The translations under genes and the position numbers were made by a program. Shown one piece after another: positions 54,601 to 64,000 of a stretch of 64,000 bases of DNA. Each line of letters begins with the position of its first letter. The stretch's first letter is position 1. Source of the stretch: Lepisosteus oculatus (Eukaryota; Chordata; Actinopteri; Semionotiformes; Lepisosteidae); the NCBI RefSeq assembly GCF_040954835.1, contig NC_090696.1:73717722-73781721 (forward strand), in the 5' to 3' direction. The notes beneath the pieces are model-generated. The model saw nothing but the letters and a program-made list of their open reading frames with translations. It did not search any database and was not told the origin of the DNA.

Positions 54601-55953
54601 ATGTGTATGTGTGATAGCTTTTTTTTTTCTTGATGGCAGCCTTGAACTTCATAAATTTTCAACTCATTTTAAAGGAAATAAAATAGTGCTTCAGAGATAT
54701 TCATGTCTGTACGATTGTGCCTAGGTGTAAGAATGAAGACATTAAGTTGTAGGGTCTAGATTGTTGTGAGAGTACTGACCTTGCTTCTTACCTCAGGGCA
54801 AGGTCAGCACACTCATAATGGTCTATCTCGCTACAGGAAAGCGAGACCAGGCTCAGTGGGGTAGGGATTTCAGGAGAAGTGAGGCTGTATTCCAGTTTAA
54901 AAAAAATATTTTGCTTCCATTTTCCCAGAGGGTGTGCCATCAAGGAAGATACACATGCCAACAACTCAAAAATATCATAAGAAATCTCAATCTTGAACTG
55001 CACTTCAATCAACTGTACAGTATGTACTCCTTTCTTGGCATCCCTGGCAATCATATCAAATACATTAAAAAAATTGGTCCAACTATTTTCTTTCATTTCT
55101 CTAGCAATTATGCTAGAGAAGACACAAGCAAGGATCAGAAACAGATGTACTTTCCTGTGCTCAAGGTTCCTGTGCCAGCCTGGGTATAATGTATACCAAG
55201 GTGTTTTCAGCTCTGCTAGTCTATAGCTCTGCTTTCTACAGGGGTGTTGTCTAAGGTTAAACAAATGTTACTGTATATTTCCCTTAAGAAAGAGCGTTGC
55301 CCCTGCTACCTGTTGCAGAAGTTAGTGCATGAACCCATTCCACCTATCAAGTGCAAACCATATAAACCACGCTGTTTATTTAAACATATACAGTAAATCA
55401 TACTGTTTGTCCAAAAAACGACTGTCTCTGGGTATTTATTTGGCATTTTCCTCTAATTCTGTATACATACAGTATAGAGCAAAAAGCATACCTATTTAGA
55501 ATACGGTTAGTTGTCAGTTTTGGTCAGATTCTCAACATGTCTTTTGTACAGAATAATTTGAGGAAATAAAGAATGTGCAGACCTTGTGAAAGAATGTGCA
55601 GAATATTGATAAGCCGACCTGGCACCAGCTTTAGCAACGAGATGCAAGCCTGCCCACTATCCCCCTAGCTCACCCTTAAGTTTTTACCTTGGCACCTCCC
55701 CTGTTGCTCACAAATAAATCCGTAACTCAAATGAAAGTGTCAGTGGAGTTCACTTACTTTGTCCTTCTGCAAATCCGTAAAATTCGGCAGCAATCCGGGC
55801 TGCTTCCTTACGATTCCCTTTCACAATGTAGAAGTGCGTAAGTATATTCAGGGTTATTTTTACAAAAAGTTTGAAACAGAAAAGGGCAAATATGGTGAAG
55901 TAAACATTAGTTAACTGTTCGGCAAAGGGCCTGTTTTCCACTGTCTCAGTCAT
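45530..55953 (-). CDS. ASB5: ASB5, ankyrin repeat and SOCS box protein 5 (7 coding exons)
   Basis: Spliced on the minus strand; exons in transcript order 55953-55758, 48770-48691, 47851-47744, 47562-47412, 47112-46978, 46515-46324, 45657-45530. They join to 990 nt, 329 residues plus stop, the same length as human ASB5 as I recall it. Residues about 18-45 are a hydrophobic segment (VYFTIFALFCFKLFVKITLN). About 68-280 are six ankyrin repeats (SPLHEAASQGRLLALKTLL, TPLFNACSRGSAACAEVLL, TPLYVACSSQQLQCTRKLL, TPLHAAAQKNSAEIVKLLL). The C-terminal SOCS box (CSLYQLCRLSIRKFMG, IPQLPLPTILQKFLKYR) would bind Elongin B/C and Cullin-5, making ASB5 a ubiquitin-ligase substrate receptor. Human ASB5 is muscle-expressed. 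Exons 4 and 6 are notably GC-rich. An alternative first exon lies at 52639-52762. ASB5 is divergent from SPCS3. Confidence 0.96.
45776..46039 (-). repeat. tRNA-derived SINE in ASB5 intron 6
   Basis: On the minus strand it begins GGCCCAGTGGTGCAGTGGTC (A-box-like GTGCAGTGG) and CTGGGTTCAAATCTTGGGG (B-box GGTTCAAATC), continues through a body with GGAAACCCACGC-type segments seen on the plus strand, and ends in GAGAATGGATGGAT. Fairly intact. Related copies lie at 39326, 40969 and 63000. Confidence 0.8.
46324..46515 (-). CDS. ASB5: ASB5 coding exon 6
   Basis: Residues 224-287. Encodes ANVQRGKFLDTPLHAAAQKN, LLLDFGANINARNVELKRP and SSLAEQLLLLQE, the last ankyrin repeat and the link to the SOCS box. 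Donor GTGAGG. Confidence 0.95.
46978..47112 (-). CDS. ASB5: ASB5 coding exon 5
   Basis: Residues 179-223. Encodes NCVEALISWGADVDHDIPHL and GTPLYVACSSQQLQCTRKLL, ending in DE. Acceptor TTTTCACAATCAG, donor GTGAGA. Confidence 0.95.
47412..47562 (-). CDS. ASB5: ASB5 coding exon 4
   Basis: Residues 129-178, third ankyrin repeat and the start of the fourth: VNATTIDGITPLFNACSRGS, HGASPQAASGQPSPIHEASR. Donor GTAAGT. Confidence 0.95.
47744..47851 (-). CDS. ASB5: ASB5 coding exon 3
   Basis: Residues 93-128, second ankyrin repeat: GYSVNTLTIDHVSPLHEACL and GDHVVCARALIEAGAN. 108 nt, phase 0 at both ends; donor GTAAGT. Confidence 0.95.
47985..48500 (+). repeat. 5S-rRNA-derived SINE in ASB5 intron 2
   Basis: The head matches 5S rRNA: AGCCATATCACCCTGCAAC, GAAGCTCAGCAGGTGTGAGC, CTGGTCAGTACCTGGATGGG, AGACTCCTGGG and GGTTGCTGCTGG, the internal promoter region of 5S genes. 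The body carries GGCGCCGTCCTTCGGATGAG and GGTCCTGACTCTCCGTGG. The tail reads AAATCGCTTTGAGTGGAGTG, TCTAGAAAAGTGCAATATAA. This head-body-tail layout is that of SINE3/DeuSINE-type elements. Boundaries are approximate to about 10 nt. Confidence 0.85.
48691..48770 (-). CDS. ASB5: ASB5 coding exon 2
   Basis: Residues 66-92, first ankyrin repeat: SWADRSPLHEAASQGRLLAL and KTLLSQ. Acceptor TTGTTTTTCACAG; donor GTGTGG, phase 0. It accepts either first exon. Confidence 0.95.
52639..52762 (-). CDS. ASB5: Candidate alternative first exon of ASB5
   Basis: Inside intron 1. The ATG at 52762 opens 41 codons (MPKVPSIESNYTEKTSKKRC, then LATTEDFPYKKKSNWGILTS and Q) with no stop before donor GTCAGT. It ends in phase 1, exactly as canonical exon 1 does, so splicing to exon 2 gives ...TSQ-GSWADRSPLHEA and a 305-residue protein. 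This form replaces the hydrophobic N-terminus with a Lys/Ser/Thr-rich soluble one. Upstream CCAAT, TATA-like, E-box and MEF2 motifs support a promoter. RNA evidence is needed. Confidence 0.65.
52827..52975 (-). promoter_or_regulatory. ASB5: Muscle-type promoter motifs before the alternative ASB5 exon
   Basis: Reading toward the alternative exon on the minus strand: a perfect MEF2 site, CTATTTATAA on the plus strand (52966-52975, consensus YTAWWWWTAR); an E-box CAGCTG (52928-52933); a TATA-like AATATAAG near 52870; and AGCCAATC, an inverted CCAAT-type match, near 52830. MEF2 plus E-box spacing of tens of bp is typical of skeletal-muscle promoters, and human ASB5 is a muscle gene. Function is inferred. 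Confidence 0.45.
55758..55953 (-). CDS. ASB5: ASB5 coding exon 1 (canonical first exon)
   Basis: Residues 1-65. Encodes MTETVENRPFAEQLTNVYF, a hydrophobic stretch, then HFYIVKGNRKEAARIAAEFY. The N-terminus matches ASB5 (human ENRPFAQQLSNVYF) and resembles ASB11. Donor GTAAGT, phase 1. Confidence 0.94.
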
Positions 55954-57743
55954 TGCTCCTCGACAGTTGCTGTGAATGTTTTGGTATGAGACTGTTATGT
56001 TGACAGGATCATATGCCGCGGCAGAAACATTGCCTTAGCAGCTGGGTCCTACCCAGGGCTGCAGCCAAGCAGCTGCCATGCTGCCTGTTGAAAACAGAGC
56101 TTGTGTAGTGCGTGGTGATGGGCATTGTTTTAGTTGAAGAAAGGGACAGGCCAATTCCATACTGCCCTGCTTTAACTAAAACAGATCTACAGTACACAAT
56201 GCTGAAGCCTTGGATAACTGGATAAACTAGTGTCATATTCTGTCTGTAGTATACCTGTATACAGTATCTGGCGGCCTGGGATGCAAAAAGAAACGTAACC
56301 ACTAAATACAGGCTCTTCATGGATCTAATGAATGTCATAAAAGAATTTTGCCACCAGTCCATTAAAATCGAAGAAATAAAATCTTGCCATAGGCGGCATG
56401 TTTTGTGTGATATTTATTTGCAAACAACTCCCTGAAGTGCAGTTTGTTACACAAAAAAATAATGCAATTTTTTGGGGGAATGCCCATAAACAGAAATCAC
56501 TTACTATAAAGACTTATAATTCCAAAGAACTGCGGTAAATGCACAGTGTTATTTGGTGTTTCTTTATTCTCATCCAGTGTTGGTTTATGAGAAAAATCAA
56601 TTTTAGAGCCTTAGTGTTGTGTACAATTAGGAATTGCTTGTTTAGAAATCTTAATTTTACTGCCCCTATTACAGGTGTTTTCACTGGTGTAACTATGGTT
56701 CACGTGTGTTGGATGCATTCTGCCCTTTTTTTTCCTCCAGTGTTGGCTCCATTTAGCTAAAACATCAGTCACTCTTTGCTGTGAGAGCTTTTAAAAACCC
56801 TAAACATGGGAAACACTGTTTGCACTATTGTAACATTAAGCATTCTTTTAGGCCCTGTTTACACCACACATCTGATCCTGAGAACCGTATTCCAAAATAT
56901 CTACCACCCCTTCGAAGGAGCATTTCCAGTTTGCCCTCGACTAATGAAACTGTAATGAAACTCGCTATTACCCACTCCACCTTTCTGACAAACCATACAG
57001 TTTGATGCAATCAGTCTGTCGACTGACCTCTGAGGTCATCTTGTCCATTTCTGGAAAAGGGGACATGGGATATTTGAGACACCTCCCATACCTTTCTGCA
57101 GCTTGATGTCATGCTTCCATGACAACAATTAGAACATAACAATAGCTTAGATGTCTGACTAGCCCTTCATCTGTTCTTGGAAGCTTTTGGGATTGATTCA
57201 GTTCAAGTTGTCGAATGGTACTGACGGTCTGTAGTGTGCATGTTGACCGTCTTCAACACTTTTTCACCATCTTAAACTTTACTAATGGGCTGTAAATATT
57301 TCCCTTTACAAATAAAACAGAATAGCATCTGAATAAAAACTTCCACAGTGGTTATGTAACCAGATACTACAACTATATCTTTATGAAGTAAAATACAGTT
57401 AGAAGGGACACGCTGCTTATCTGAAAGCCCTCAAGGCTAAATTAAGATTATAACATGTAATGTACACCAGGATACTGCCTTTTGCACTCAGAAACAAGAA
57501 GACACGCTGCCTAATCAAAATCTCAAGGGTCTTTCTGAAATCCTCATTTTTCCTTCTAGGACTCTAACGCCGGAATCACTCTCTACGCCCACGCTAGAGG
57601 GCAGCACAAGAAACTTTCAAACAGGAAGGAGCTTGAGAAACGGTTTAACTTCCGTGTTGCCCGTCTTTAACTTCCTGATCGCAGTTTTTCCTGTCCAGCT
57701 GCACCGTGGTTTCTTGTGCTTGGCCGCCTTAATTTATTGGAAG
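55954..57743. other. Divergent intergenic region between ASB5 and SPCS3
   Basis: 1.8 kb separating two divergently transcribed genes. The right end (about 57560-57743) is richer in CpG and is the likely SPCS3 promoter. It contains a CTCF-like core, CTAGAGGGCAGC, at 57594-57605. Confidence 0.5.
57594..57605 (+). promoter_or_regulatory. CTCF-like motif upstream of SPCS3
   Basis: CTAGAGGGCAGC agrees with the core of the CTCF consensus (CYAGRKGGCRSY) at all twelve positions; the bases 5' of the core fit less well. It lies about 140 bp before the SPCS3 start codon. Confidence 0.35.
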
Positions 57744-57886
57744 ATGAATACGGTTTTATCGAGAGCAAATTCTCTCTTTGCCTTTTCACTCAGTGTGATG
57801 GCGGCCCTCACTTTTGGCTGCTTTATCACCACGGCGTTCAAGGACAGAAGCGTCCCGGTGGACATTAGTGTTTCCAGAGTGATGCT
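57744..57886 (+). CDS. SPCS3: SPCS3 coding exon 1
   Basis: Residues 1-47 and two bases of Leu48. [20 protein letters not shown] then the rest of the anchor, and [15 protein letters not shown]. Donor GTAAGT. Confidence 0.97.
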
Positions 57887-60800
57887 GTAAGTACAGATGC
57901 TTTTCTGATGATTTTAAACCCTCGGGTTTAACTTCATTGATTCATTCCCCCTTGTGGTCGCGATTTGTTTTTGTTTTGTTTTTTTTGTGGTTAAGAGAAG
58001 CGGGTGCTGAACAAATTGCGATTAAGGACGCGAACCAGCAGTTAGTTCATGAATTTTCAAAAGGTTTCTGTTCGTGCACGCATCCGCTATGAAGGAGATG
58101 AATGCAGTTCCCTGCCTTTCGATTTACTTTACTGATTAATATCCTTTATTATAAACTCATCGGCCTGTATCGTAAGCGCACAGTTCTCCTATGCTTTTTA
58201 TTTTTTTTTTGGAGCTGCTATTTACGGGAGCCCGTCAGGCATTTTATGAATTATAGAGTTTTAAACGTTTAAATTAAGAAGAGCACATCGTAAGACATGC
58301 AGGTCTTTGCTGAAGTGCATTCGTCTTTTCACTCTGATCCCCTCCAGCGTCTCCTGATCTCTTACCTATGATTTAGCAGTTTACCCAATGGGCGCCGGGC
58401 ACGTCATTTAGTGCTGCTCCGTGGGTCTCAAGCAGCCTGCAGCGACATACAGGCGTACACAAATAAAGTGTGCAGATGTGTACGTCGGACACCGGTGCTC
58501 AGAACTCCGGATACGTTTTTCAACTTAAAAAAATACCTTGTCTGAATTTTAAACCCCCTTTTCCTAGAAAAAAAATCAATAATACACTTTCGTACTGCAG
58601 TATTCTCGATCTCGGTGGCGACAGAAAGGTCCCTTTAATAGAGTAGCTATCTTTGCCATGAGCACAGGATCTGAGCGATTGCGTCTTGGGTGCGCTTGTG
58701 CGTAGCTCACGTTGCTCTCCTGACAGCTTTTTACGCCAAAGCTGCCTCAAAACAACAACAACAAAAAAAAAAAGATCAATTAAACGCGATTCCTATAACT
58801 TACAGGAATTTGCAATTTTACCTCGTCGGCCATCGCAGTCATGAGTGGGATCACTGACCACATTATGGTGCACTTTTTGTCTCGAGTAGTTTTAGGAAAT
58901 TTAGTTTCTCTGCGTGACCTGTTCCTCTTCTGAGAAGTACGTCATCAGTGGATGTGTAGAAAACACAGGCTTTTAATCCTTCTGCCACTTTTATTTTTTT
59001 TAATCTAACCAGCGAAGACAGTAATGGCTTCAGACATTTTATTTATAGCTTTGATGTTGCCAATTTGTATTTTTTTTCTGTGTGGTAGTAGTTAATTGCA
59101 AATGGGAGGCTTCTACAGGCCCCACACTATTCCTACAGTGAAAACAGGCAAGTTAGGGGTCTGCTGGTGAGCACCTGGTTCAATCTGTACTAGTGGACCA
59201 CTGTTTCAGCAGTGTCATCAGTGAGGACTGTGTAGATGCATTCTTTGTGTGTCACTGTGTCTGCTGTCAGCGCTTCACGGCTCAGGCAGCTGACTGTGAC
59301 AATATAACTATGTAGCCTCTGCATGTTAAGCTCATACGAATATATATACACCTGTAGTGCAAGCGAGATGTGGAGAGCCTGGGAATGCAGTGTGTCTGAG
59401 GACAGGTGTGGCTTGTCTTCACATCTCCAGGTGTTGTCGCAGAAGCTGGGGTCAGCAAGGTGCAGAGCAGCATGACATAGGGGTCATTCGTGCTTTCTTT
59501 GACATCCTCAGCCTGTGCTTACCGTGTGTGTGAAAACCACAGTAACTAGGCGAGAGGCATGACAAGATTGAAAGTCCAGGTGCTGTTGGTTCTATGTGAA
59601 TGTCATGGACGTTTTACAGGTATCGCTGAGAAGTGCAGTAATAGTAACTGAAAACCAGTGCACCATAGAAAAGGCTTACTTGGAAACGGAATTAATAATG
59701 ATTTTTTTCCCCCTTTCAGAAAAAATGTGGATGATTTCACTGGACCGAGGGAAAGAAGCGACCTGGGTTTCGTCACCTTTGACATTTCAGCTGATATCCT
59801 TTAACGGAACAGTTTTAGGAATTTCTTTCGTTTTGTTTTCTATTGCATTTGTGAAGTTAAATCCACTTATCCCTGTTAAATAGTAAGTAGTTTGGTGAAA
59901 GTTTTTGGTTTAGACAAATTGTTTAGATGAATTTCCACATAATGAAGCCATATTTTGAAGAGTCGGGAGAGTTTAAATGAGGGAAAGGTGGATCCATTTA
60001 GATCAAATTGATTATACATCACAATTTCCTCTTGTCACTGTCAATAGCAAAACAATGCTATTTTCTAAATTTTGTGGCTCTAATAAAGTTAATAAAGGTA
60101 TAAGCACACTATACACATGCACTCATATAGCAGAATGTTATGAAATTGTAGCTCTGTGCATACATTATATATTCTTCTTCATCTGCCTTTTAAACCTAAT
60201 CTGAGCATTGAGCTTGACACTTTTATTATAATAATAATAATAATAATAATTGCTTACACTTATATGCGCTTTTCTGGACACTCCACTCAAAGCGCTTTAC
60301 AGGTAATGGGGATCCCCTCCACCACCACCACCAGTGTGCAGCCCCACCTGGATGATGCGACGGCAGCCATAGTGCGCCAGAACGCTCCCCACACACCAGC
60401 CACCAGTGGGGAGGAGAGCAATGTAGCCAATTCATAGAGTTGAACCTCTAAACTTCTGAACCTGGTTTACTTCAGGGGTCACTGTCATGTGTTTTTCTAT
60501 ATAGAACATTGAATATCACACATAACTGAAGGGGTGCTGTTCTTAGGACATAGAGCTGATGTAGCCTCTTCTTTTCAAAGTGTTTCAAGAGCCACGGTGG
60601 TGAATCGTTCTTGTGGCAGGGGCAAAAGGGCCAAGATTGTGAATTACATTGTGATTGACTCCCTGTCCTGTTTTGATCTTTGACGGCGATCACATCTGCA
60701 GCCAATTTTCGACTGGAATGTCAAGCAGCTTTTCCTCTACTTGTCTGCAGAGTACTCGACCAAAAGCAATGTGAGTGAGCTATCTGGTTTTGTTTGCAAT

Positions 60801-62047
60801 TTCTGGTAATGGAAATACCTGGTAATGGAGACGAAGCTGCTTTGCTAAAGATGACGGCGGTTTCTTTCAGGCCCTTAATCAAGTGGTTCTGTGGGATAAG
60901 ATCGTTCTGAGAGGAGAGAGCACAAAGCTGTCTTTGAGAGACATGAAATCAAAATACTTCTTTTTCGATGACGGCAATGGCCTTCGGTAAGAGTTCATTT
61001 ATTCACAGTGTAATACGGTACAGATTTATTAAAATGTAGTGAATGTATACCATTTAAAATAGTTGCACTGTTTAACAGAAGGATCGAGCTGCTGTTCTTG
61101 GTCTTTACTATTCTTTCTTTCCACCCAGTGTAAATATAACTTGGTAACTGAGATTTGGCCCATATTAAAATCTCTAAATTCAAAGACTGCTAAGTAAATA
61201 CCTTTAATTTGCACATTGTAATGGACACTTTTTAATTTAATTTTTAAATACTTATTTCTTTTTCCCAGAAATCTTATTTGTAAAATGCATAAAACCAAGT
61301 CAAATCAAAACCACAACTCTGTACGGCTTTTGTGAAAGAAGTGTTTTATTTTTTAACTCTGCCAACTTCCTTTCTTGGACCGATGAAATTCTGTGATTTG
61401 GCTCTTTTTATATACCAATGCTGAAATTACACAACATACAGCCAAAAAAGACTTTAAAAATGTTGTTTCAATGTTAATTACTTCCACTGTACAGTAGATG
61501 GCGATGTTTAACACGATAAATTTAGTATGCACATTTGTGTTGGTGTTGGACAGCCTTGCATTTTCAGCAATTTGAAAGAATAATGAAAATGAATTCACGT
61601 GGTTTTCTTTCAGTTGTGGTCAACTCTTATAACCATACTTAAAGGTCCTGTTTATTTCCTTAAGGTGATGAATGACTCAATTTTGTAGCTCCAATGAAGT
61701 TATTACAAACCGTTTCATCGTTGTGTAAGACTGAAAAGAGATTTTTTTCCATAAGTTGAGTATAACCTTGGAGTATTGGTGTTACTCTTTTTGCCTATTT
61801 CAGATGCAGTCACTCTTGCTGCTCTACTTGATATATTTGAGACAAACAGAGTCTAACAGTTTTTTTTAACATAACATTTTGAATGACTACTAATGAAAGG
61901 AATTTTTCTGGCAGGGCAAATAAAAACATCACTTTGACGTTATCCTGGAATGTCGTGCCAAACGCCGGGATTCTACCTCTTGTCACGGGCTCAGGACACA
62001 AGTCAATTCCATTTCCAGATTCTTATGAAACCACCAAGAGCTATTAA
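57744..62047 (+). CDS. SPCS3: SPCS3, signal peptidase complex subunit 3 (5 coding exons)
   Basis: Exons 57744-57886, 59720-59793, 60694-60770, 60871-60986, 61915-62047 join to 543 nt, 180 residues plus stop, the human length as I recall it. SPCS3 (SPC22/23) is the glycosylated, single-pass type II ER-membrane subunit of signal peptidase. It stabilises the catalytic SEC11 subunits that cut signal peptides from secretory proteins. Residues about 11-31 are the membrane anchor ([20 protein letters not shown]); the rest is luminal. Asn141 in KNIT is the conserved N-glycosylation site. Conserved luminal blocks include [40 protein letters not shown] and [18 protein letters not shown]. An open frame continues upstream of the ATG, but [10 protein letters not shown] is the universal start. 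Intron 2 has AT-AC ends. AATAAA at 62085-62090 is the likely polyadenylation signal, 38 nt past the stop. Confidence 0.97.
59720..59793 (+). CDS. SPCS3: SPCS3 coding exon 2
   Basis: Residues 48-72 and one base of Asp73: [20 protein letters not shown], then DISA. Acceptor CCCCCTTTCAG. It is followed by ATATCCTTT, not GT. Confidence 0.96.
59794..60693 (+). other. SPCS3: U12-type AT-AC intron in SPCS3
   Basis: A 900-nt intron. The donor ATATCCTTT (59794-59802) matches the U12 consensus RTATCCTTT exactly. The branch-site-like ATCTTTGAC (60676-60684) agrees with TTCCTTRAC at 7 of 9 positions and puts the branch A 10 nt before the 3' end, which is ...GATCAC. Only these AT...AC ends give the conserved protein: exon 2 ends GCTG, exon 3 starts ATCTG, joining to [13 protein letters not shown] (human ITADLENIFDWNV). 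A CAG 8 nt inside exon 3 would shift the frame if used as a U2 acceptor. A reversed SINE tail sits inside the intron. Confidence 0.9.
60226..60440 (-). repeat. SINE tail with (TAA)n in SPCS3 intron 2
   Basis: On the plus strand, ATAATAATAATAATAATAAT (60231-60250) is followed by TTACACTTATATGCGCTTTT, CTGGACACTCCACTCAAAGC, and a CACCACCACCACCAGTGTGC segment. This is the reverse complement of the tail module of the 5S SINE at 48400-48490 (compare GCTTTGAGTGGAGTG), so it is a 5'-truncated copy of a related element ending in an (ATT)n tail. Confidence 0.8.
60694..60770 (+). CDS. SPCS3: SPCS3 coding exon 3
   Basis: Residues 73-98: [20 protein letters not shown], then STKSN. The start is fixed by the AC acceptor and frame. 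Donor GTGAGT. Confidence 0.94.
60871..60986 (+). CDS. SPCS3: SPCS3 coding exon 4
   Basis: Residues 99-136: [20 protein letters not shown], then [18 protein letters not shown]. Acceptor GGTTTCTTTCAG, donor GTAAGA; the preceding intron is 100 nt. Confidence 0.97.
61915..62047 (+). CDS. SPCS3: SPCS3 coding exon 5 (terminal)
   Basis: Residues 137-180 and stop [46 protein letters not shown]. Contains the glycosylated Asn141. Confidence 0.97.
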
Positions 62048-62084
62048 AATGTTTGTAAATGATGTGCAATGGTTTATGGGTTTT

Positions 62085-62090
62085 AATAAA
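62085..62090 (+). terminator. SPCS3: SPCS3 polyadenylation signal
   Basis: AATAAA 38 nt after the stop codon; a second AATAAA is at 62278-62283. Confidence 0.6.
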
Positions 62091-62999
62091 AGTTCACAAT
62101 GTGAAGCCATTGTATTGAATGTTTTTTTTAAGCGTTTTAATTAAAGACATTTGGGAACATAGATTTGAGTTTTCTTTAAAGAGTCAAAATCGAAAGCGTT
62201 CTGTTCCTAACGTTCTCCTTATGTAAAATTACTACTTTTTCTGTCGCAAAAGGGACAAAAGGGATCTGAAATTCTGAAATAAAACATTAAAACTTCTAGT
62301 ACAGTGTAAACCTTGATTTTTAATTTAAATTTTAATTTAATTTCAACTTTAAGAAATCGATCACTTCACATTTGTAATTTCTCTCCCTCTTTGTTATTAA
62401 GTTTGCTTAAAATGCCAAAATCTGTTTTCTGCCTTTACAGTTTAAAATAGGGCTGATAAAACCAGTATAAAAACGGCAGATTTCTGCCGTTTTTAACATT
62501 TATAACATCTGCAATGAAAACTGTGATTTTCATTATGGTATGTTGTAGTTTTAAGGACTGAACAATAAAAAAGAATAGATACTGCAAATCTGGCAGAAGG
62601 TGTAGAACATATATTTTGAGAAACATTTCAATAAATACCAGTTGTGCTTCAGTTTGTACATAAATGTGAATATTTTGAGATGTTTGAGTTATAGTAGGGT
62701 AACCCCGTCCTGAATTTGCTGTGACTGTAAGGTTCTCTCTCTGCTGCAATAAAACTTGAATATTAACAAGAGGGAGGACAGAGTATGTTCTCCCTTCTGA
62801 AGCTTTTGAAATAATTACCTCTAATGGTTGACACTGTTAATTAGTCGATTACACCATCATGCCCTGCTGAATCAAATAGAAAGGTGCAGAAGTAAACATG
62901 TTAGTGAACGTGCTTTTCGAAAACTCAACATTATTTTTGCCAGCAGGTGTCAGTATGTGCCTACTGTAGATTGTAGTAAGACATATGTAGAAATGATAT

Positions 63000-63280
63000 C
63001 CATCCATTTTCTAACTCCTTTATCCAATGCAGGGTCACGGGGACTGCCAGAGTCTAACCCCACCAGCAACAGGCGTGAGCCAGGTTACACCCTGGATAAG
63101 ATGTGAGGAGTATGAGGAGCCCTCCCACACACACAAACACACGTCCAAGCCAATATTTCCAAGAAGCCAGTTAACCTGGACTGTGAGACGAAACTGGAGC
63201 ACTGGGAGAATATACGAAGTTAGAACCCCAGCACTGCAAGACACCAATTCTAACTACTCTACCACCATGCAACCCCCTAG
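63000..63280 (-). repeat. Degraded tRNA-derived SINE
   Basis: Plus-strand CATCCATTTTCTAACTCC, GGGTCACGGGGACTGCCAG, ACCAGCAACAGGCGTGAGCC, GAACCCCAGCACTGCAAGAC and TAACTACTCTACCACCATGC mark a reverse copy of the SINE seen at 45776-46039, with more drift. Confidence 0.7.
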
Positions 63281-64000
63281 AAAGTATATTTCTAATTTTA
63301 ATGGCAACTGAAATGTAGAAATATTTATCTAAGCAGCCCCCCCCACACACACACACATCTCATTCTGCTACCTACAAAGGAATAGACAACCATTTTAAGT
63401 TGATATTTCCGGAGAATGCAATGCAAAATGAGAGGACGTTTTGTCCACTGTGAAATTGATCTATTTTAGTGCGGTAATTGAGGAAATTAAATATCATTTT
63501 GCAATTCTGAATAGTCAGCGCCATTTCATGATAGTAACTTAAACCTTTAAAGATGTTAAAGGTATTTATGTATATAGGGTATTACTCTAATCATTGTGAT
63601 ACTTAAGATCAAAGTATAATTTTCTGGTTTCAGATGTGATATCCTGATTTAACGATTATACTTCAGCTGTGAAGTTTTAATCTGCTTCAGCTCATAAGAA
63701 ATTGTTCAAACTGAAGGATGTCATGAAGCCCATCTACAGTAACTTGTTTAATTGGGTTGTAGCTAATTAGACCAAGGATCTCAGCTACCTGACTCTTGAA
63801 AGAATCCAGGGTATGAGGTTTGACATCATGTCTAAGTACTGTAGCTGTTCCAGACTCCCGTGGTGTTTTGTGTAAAAACATGCCTGCTGGTCTTGCTTAC
63901 TGTACTTGTTCCACTCAGCAAGTCCATCACTGAAGACATGAGCTTCGTTTGGATGACATTTCTTTTTTTTTTACCCAACTGTCGGTTATGGTTGTACGTA

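Larger units (their letters stand above)
48771..55757 (-). other. ASB5: ASB5 intron 1
   Basis: A 7-kb AT-rich intron. It contains the alternative first exon (52639-52762), its promoter motifs, and a long minus-strand open frame at 54788-55264 that I do not accept as a gene. A (TTTGA)4 run sits near 53865-53881. No other repeat family was recognised. Confidence 0.55.
62048..64000. other. Region downstream of SPCS3
   Basis: AT-rich, holding the SPCS3 3' untranslated region, a degraded SINE (63000-63280) and a short C-run with CA repeat (63335-63357). No gene recognised; the next human neighbour, VEGFC, is not seen. Confidence 0.5.

Noticed and set aside
57633..57743. In-frame N-terminal extension of SPCS3
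   Set aside because: Open by chance upstream of [10 protein letters not shown]. The mature family starts at that Met, and the extension has no ATG near its start.

Overview
The window is vertebrate nuclear DNA: AT-rich, with small exons in long introns, GT-AG splice sites and degraded SINEs. The four protein-coding genes are WDR17 (+), SPATA4 (-), ASB5 (-) and SPCS3 (+). As I recall it, this is the order and orientation of the human 4q34 block. The encoded proteins are close to, but clearly diverged from, the mammalian ones, and the repeats (5S-rRNA-derived SINE, tRNA-derived SINEs ending in GGATGG, a Tc1/mariner relic) are of the kind seen in fish. I infer a ray-finned fish, perhaps a non-teleost such as a gar. 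The species is not proven.

Layout. 1-6940: intergenic, no gene recognised, one degenerate minisatellite. About 6940-32177: WDR17, 29 coding exons (1303 codons), plus a possible 21-nt microexon. 32178-38182: gap between the convergent WDR17 and SPATA4, holding a possible solo LTR, a SINE-tail fragment and an unexplained terminal-exon-like segment. 38183-42369: SPATA4, six coding exons (273 codons), with an RFX X-box-like site upstream. 45530-55953: ASB5, seven coding exons (329 codons), with an in-frame alternative first exon at 52639-52762 behind a MEF2-type site. 57744-62047: SPCS3, five coding exons (180 codons), one intron of which has AT-AC ends and U12-type signals.

The genes do not form a pathway. 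WDR17 is a WD40 protein of poorly known function. SPATA4 is a testis/flagellar calponin-homology-like protein. ASB5 is a muscle-associated substrate receptor for Cullin-5 ubiquitin ligases. SPCS3 is the essential ER-membrane subunit of signal peptidase. They appear to be neighbours through conserved synteny.

The most notable observations are the AT-AC (minor spliceosome) intron in SPCS3, a second U12-like donor in WDR17, the alternative ASB5 first exon with muscle-type promoter motifs, the WDR17 microexon, the X-box upstream of SPATA4, and a window-wide excess of the heptamer TACTGTA/TACAGTA. No CRISPR, operon or other prokaryotic feature is present. Gene models were built by eye from reading-frame continuity, splice signals and remembered human proteins; no alignment was run.
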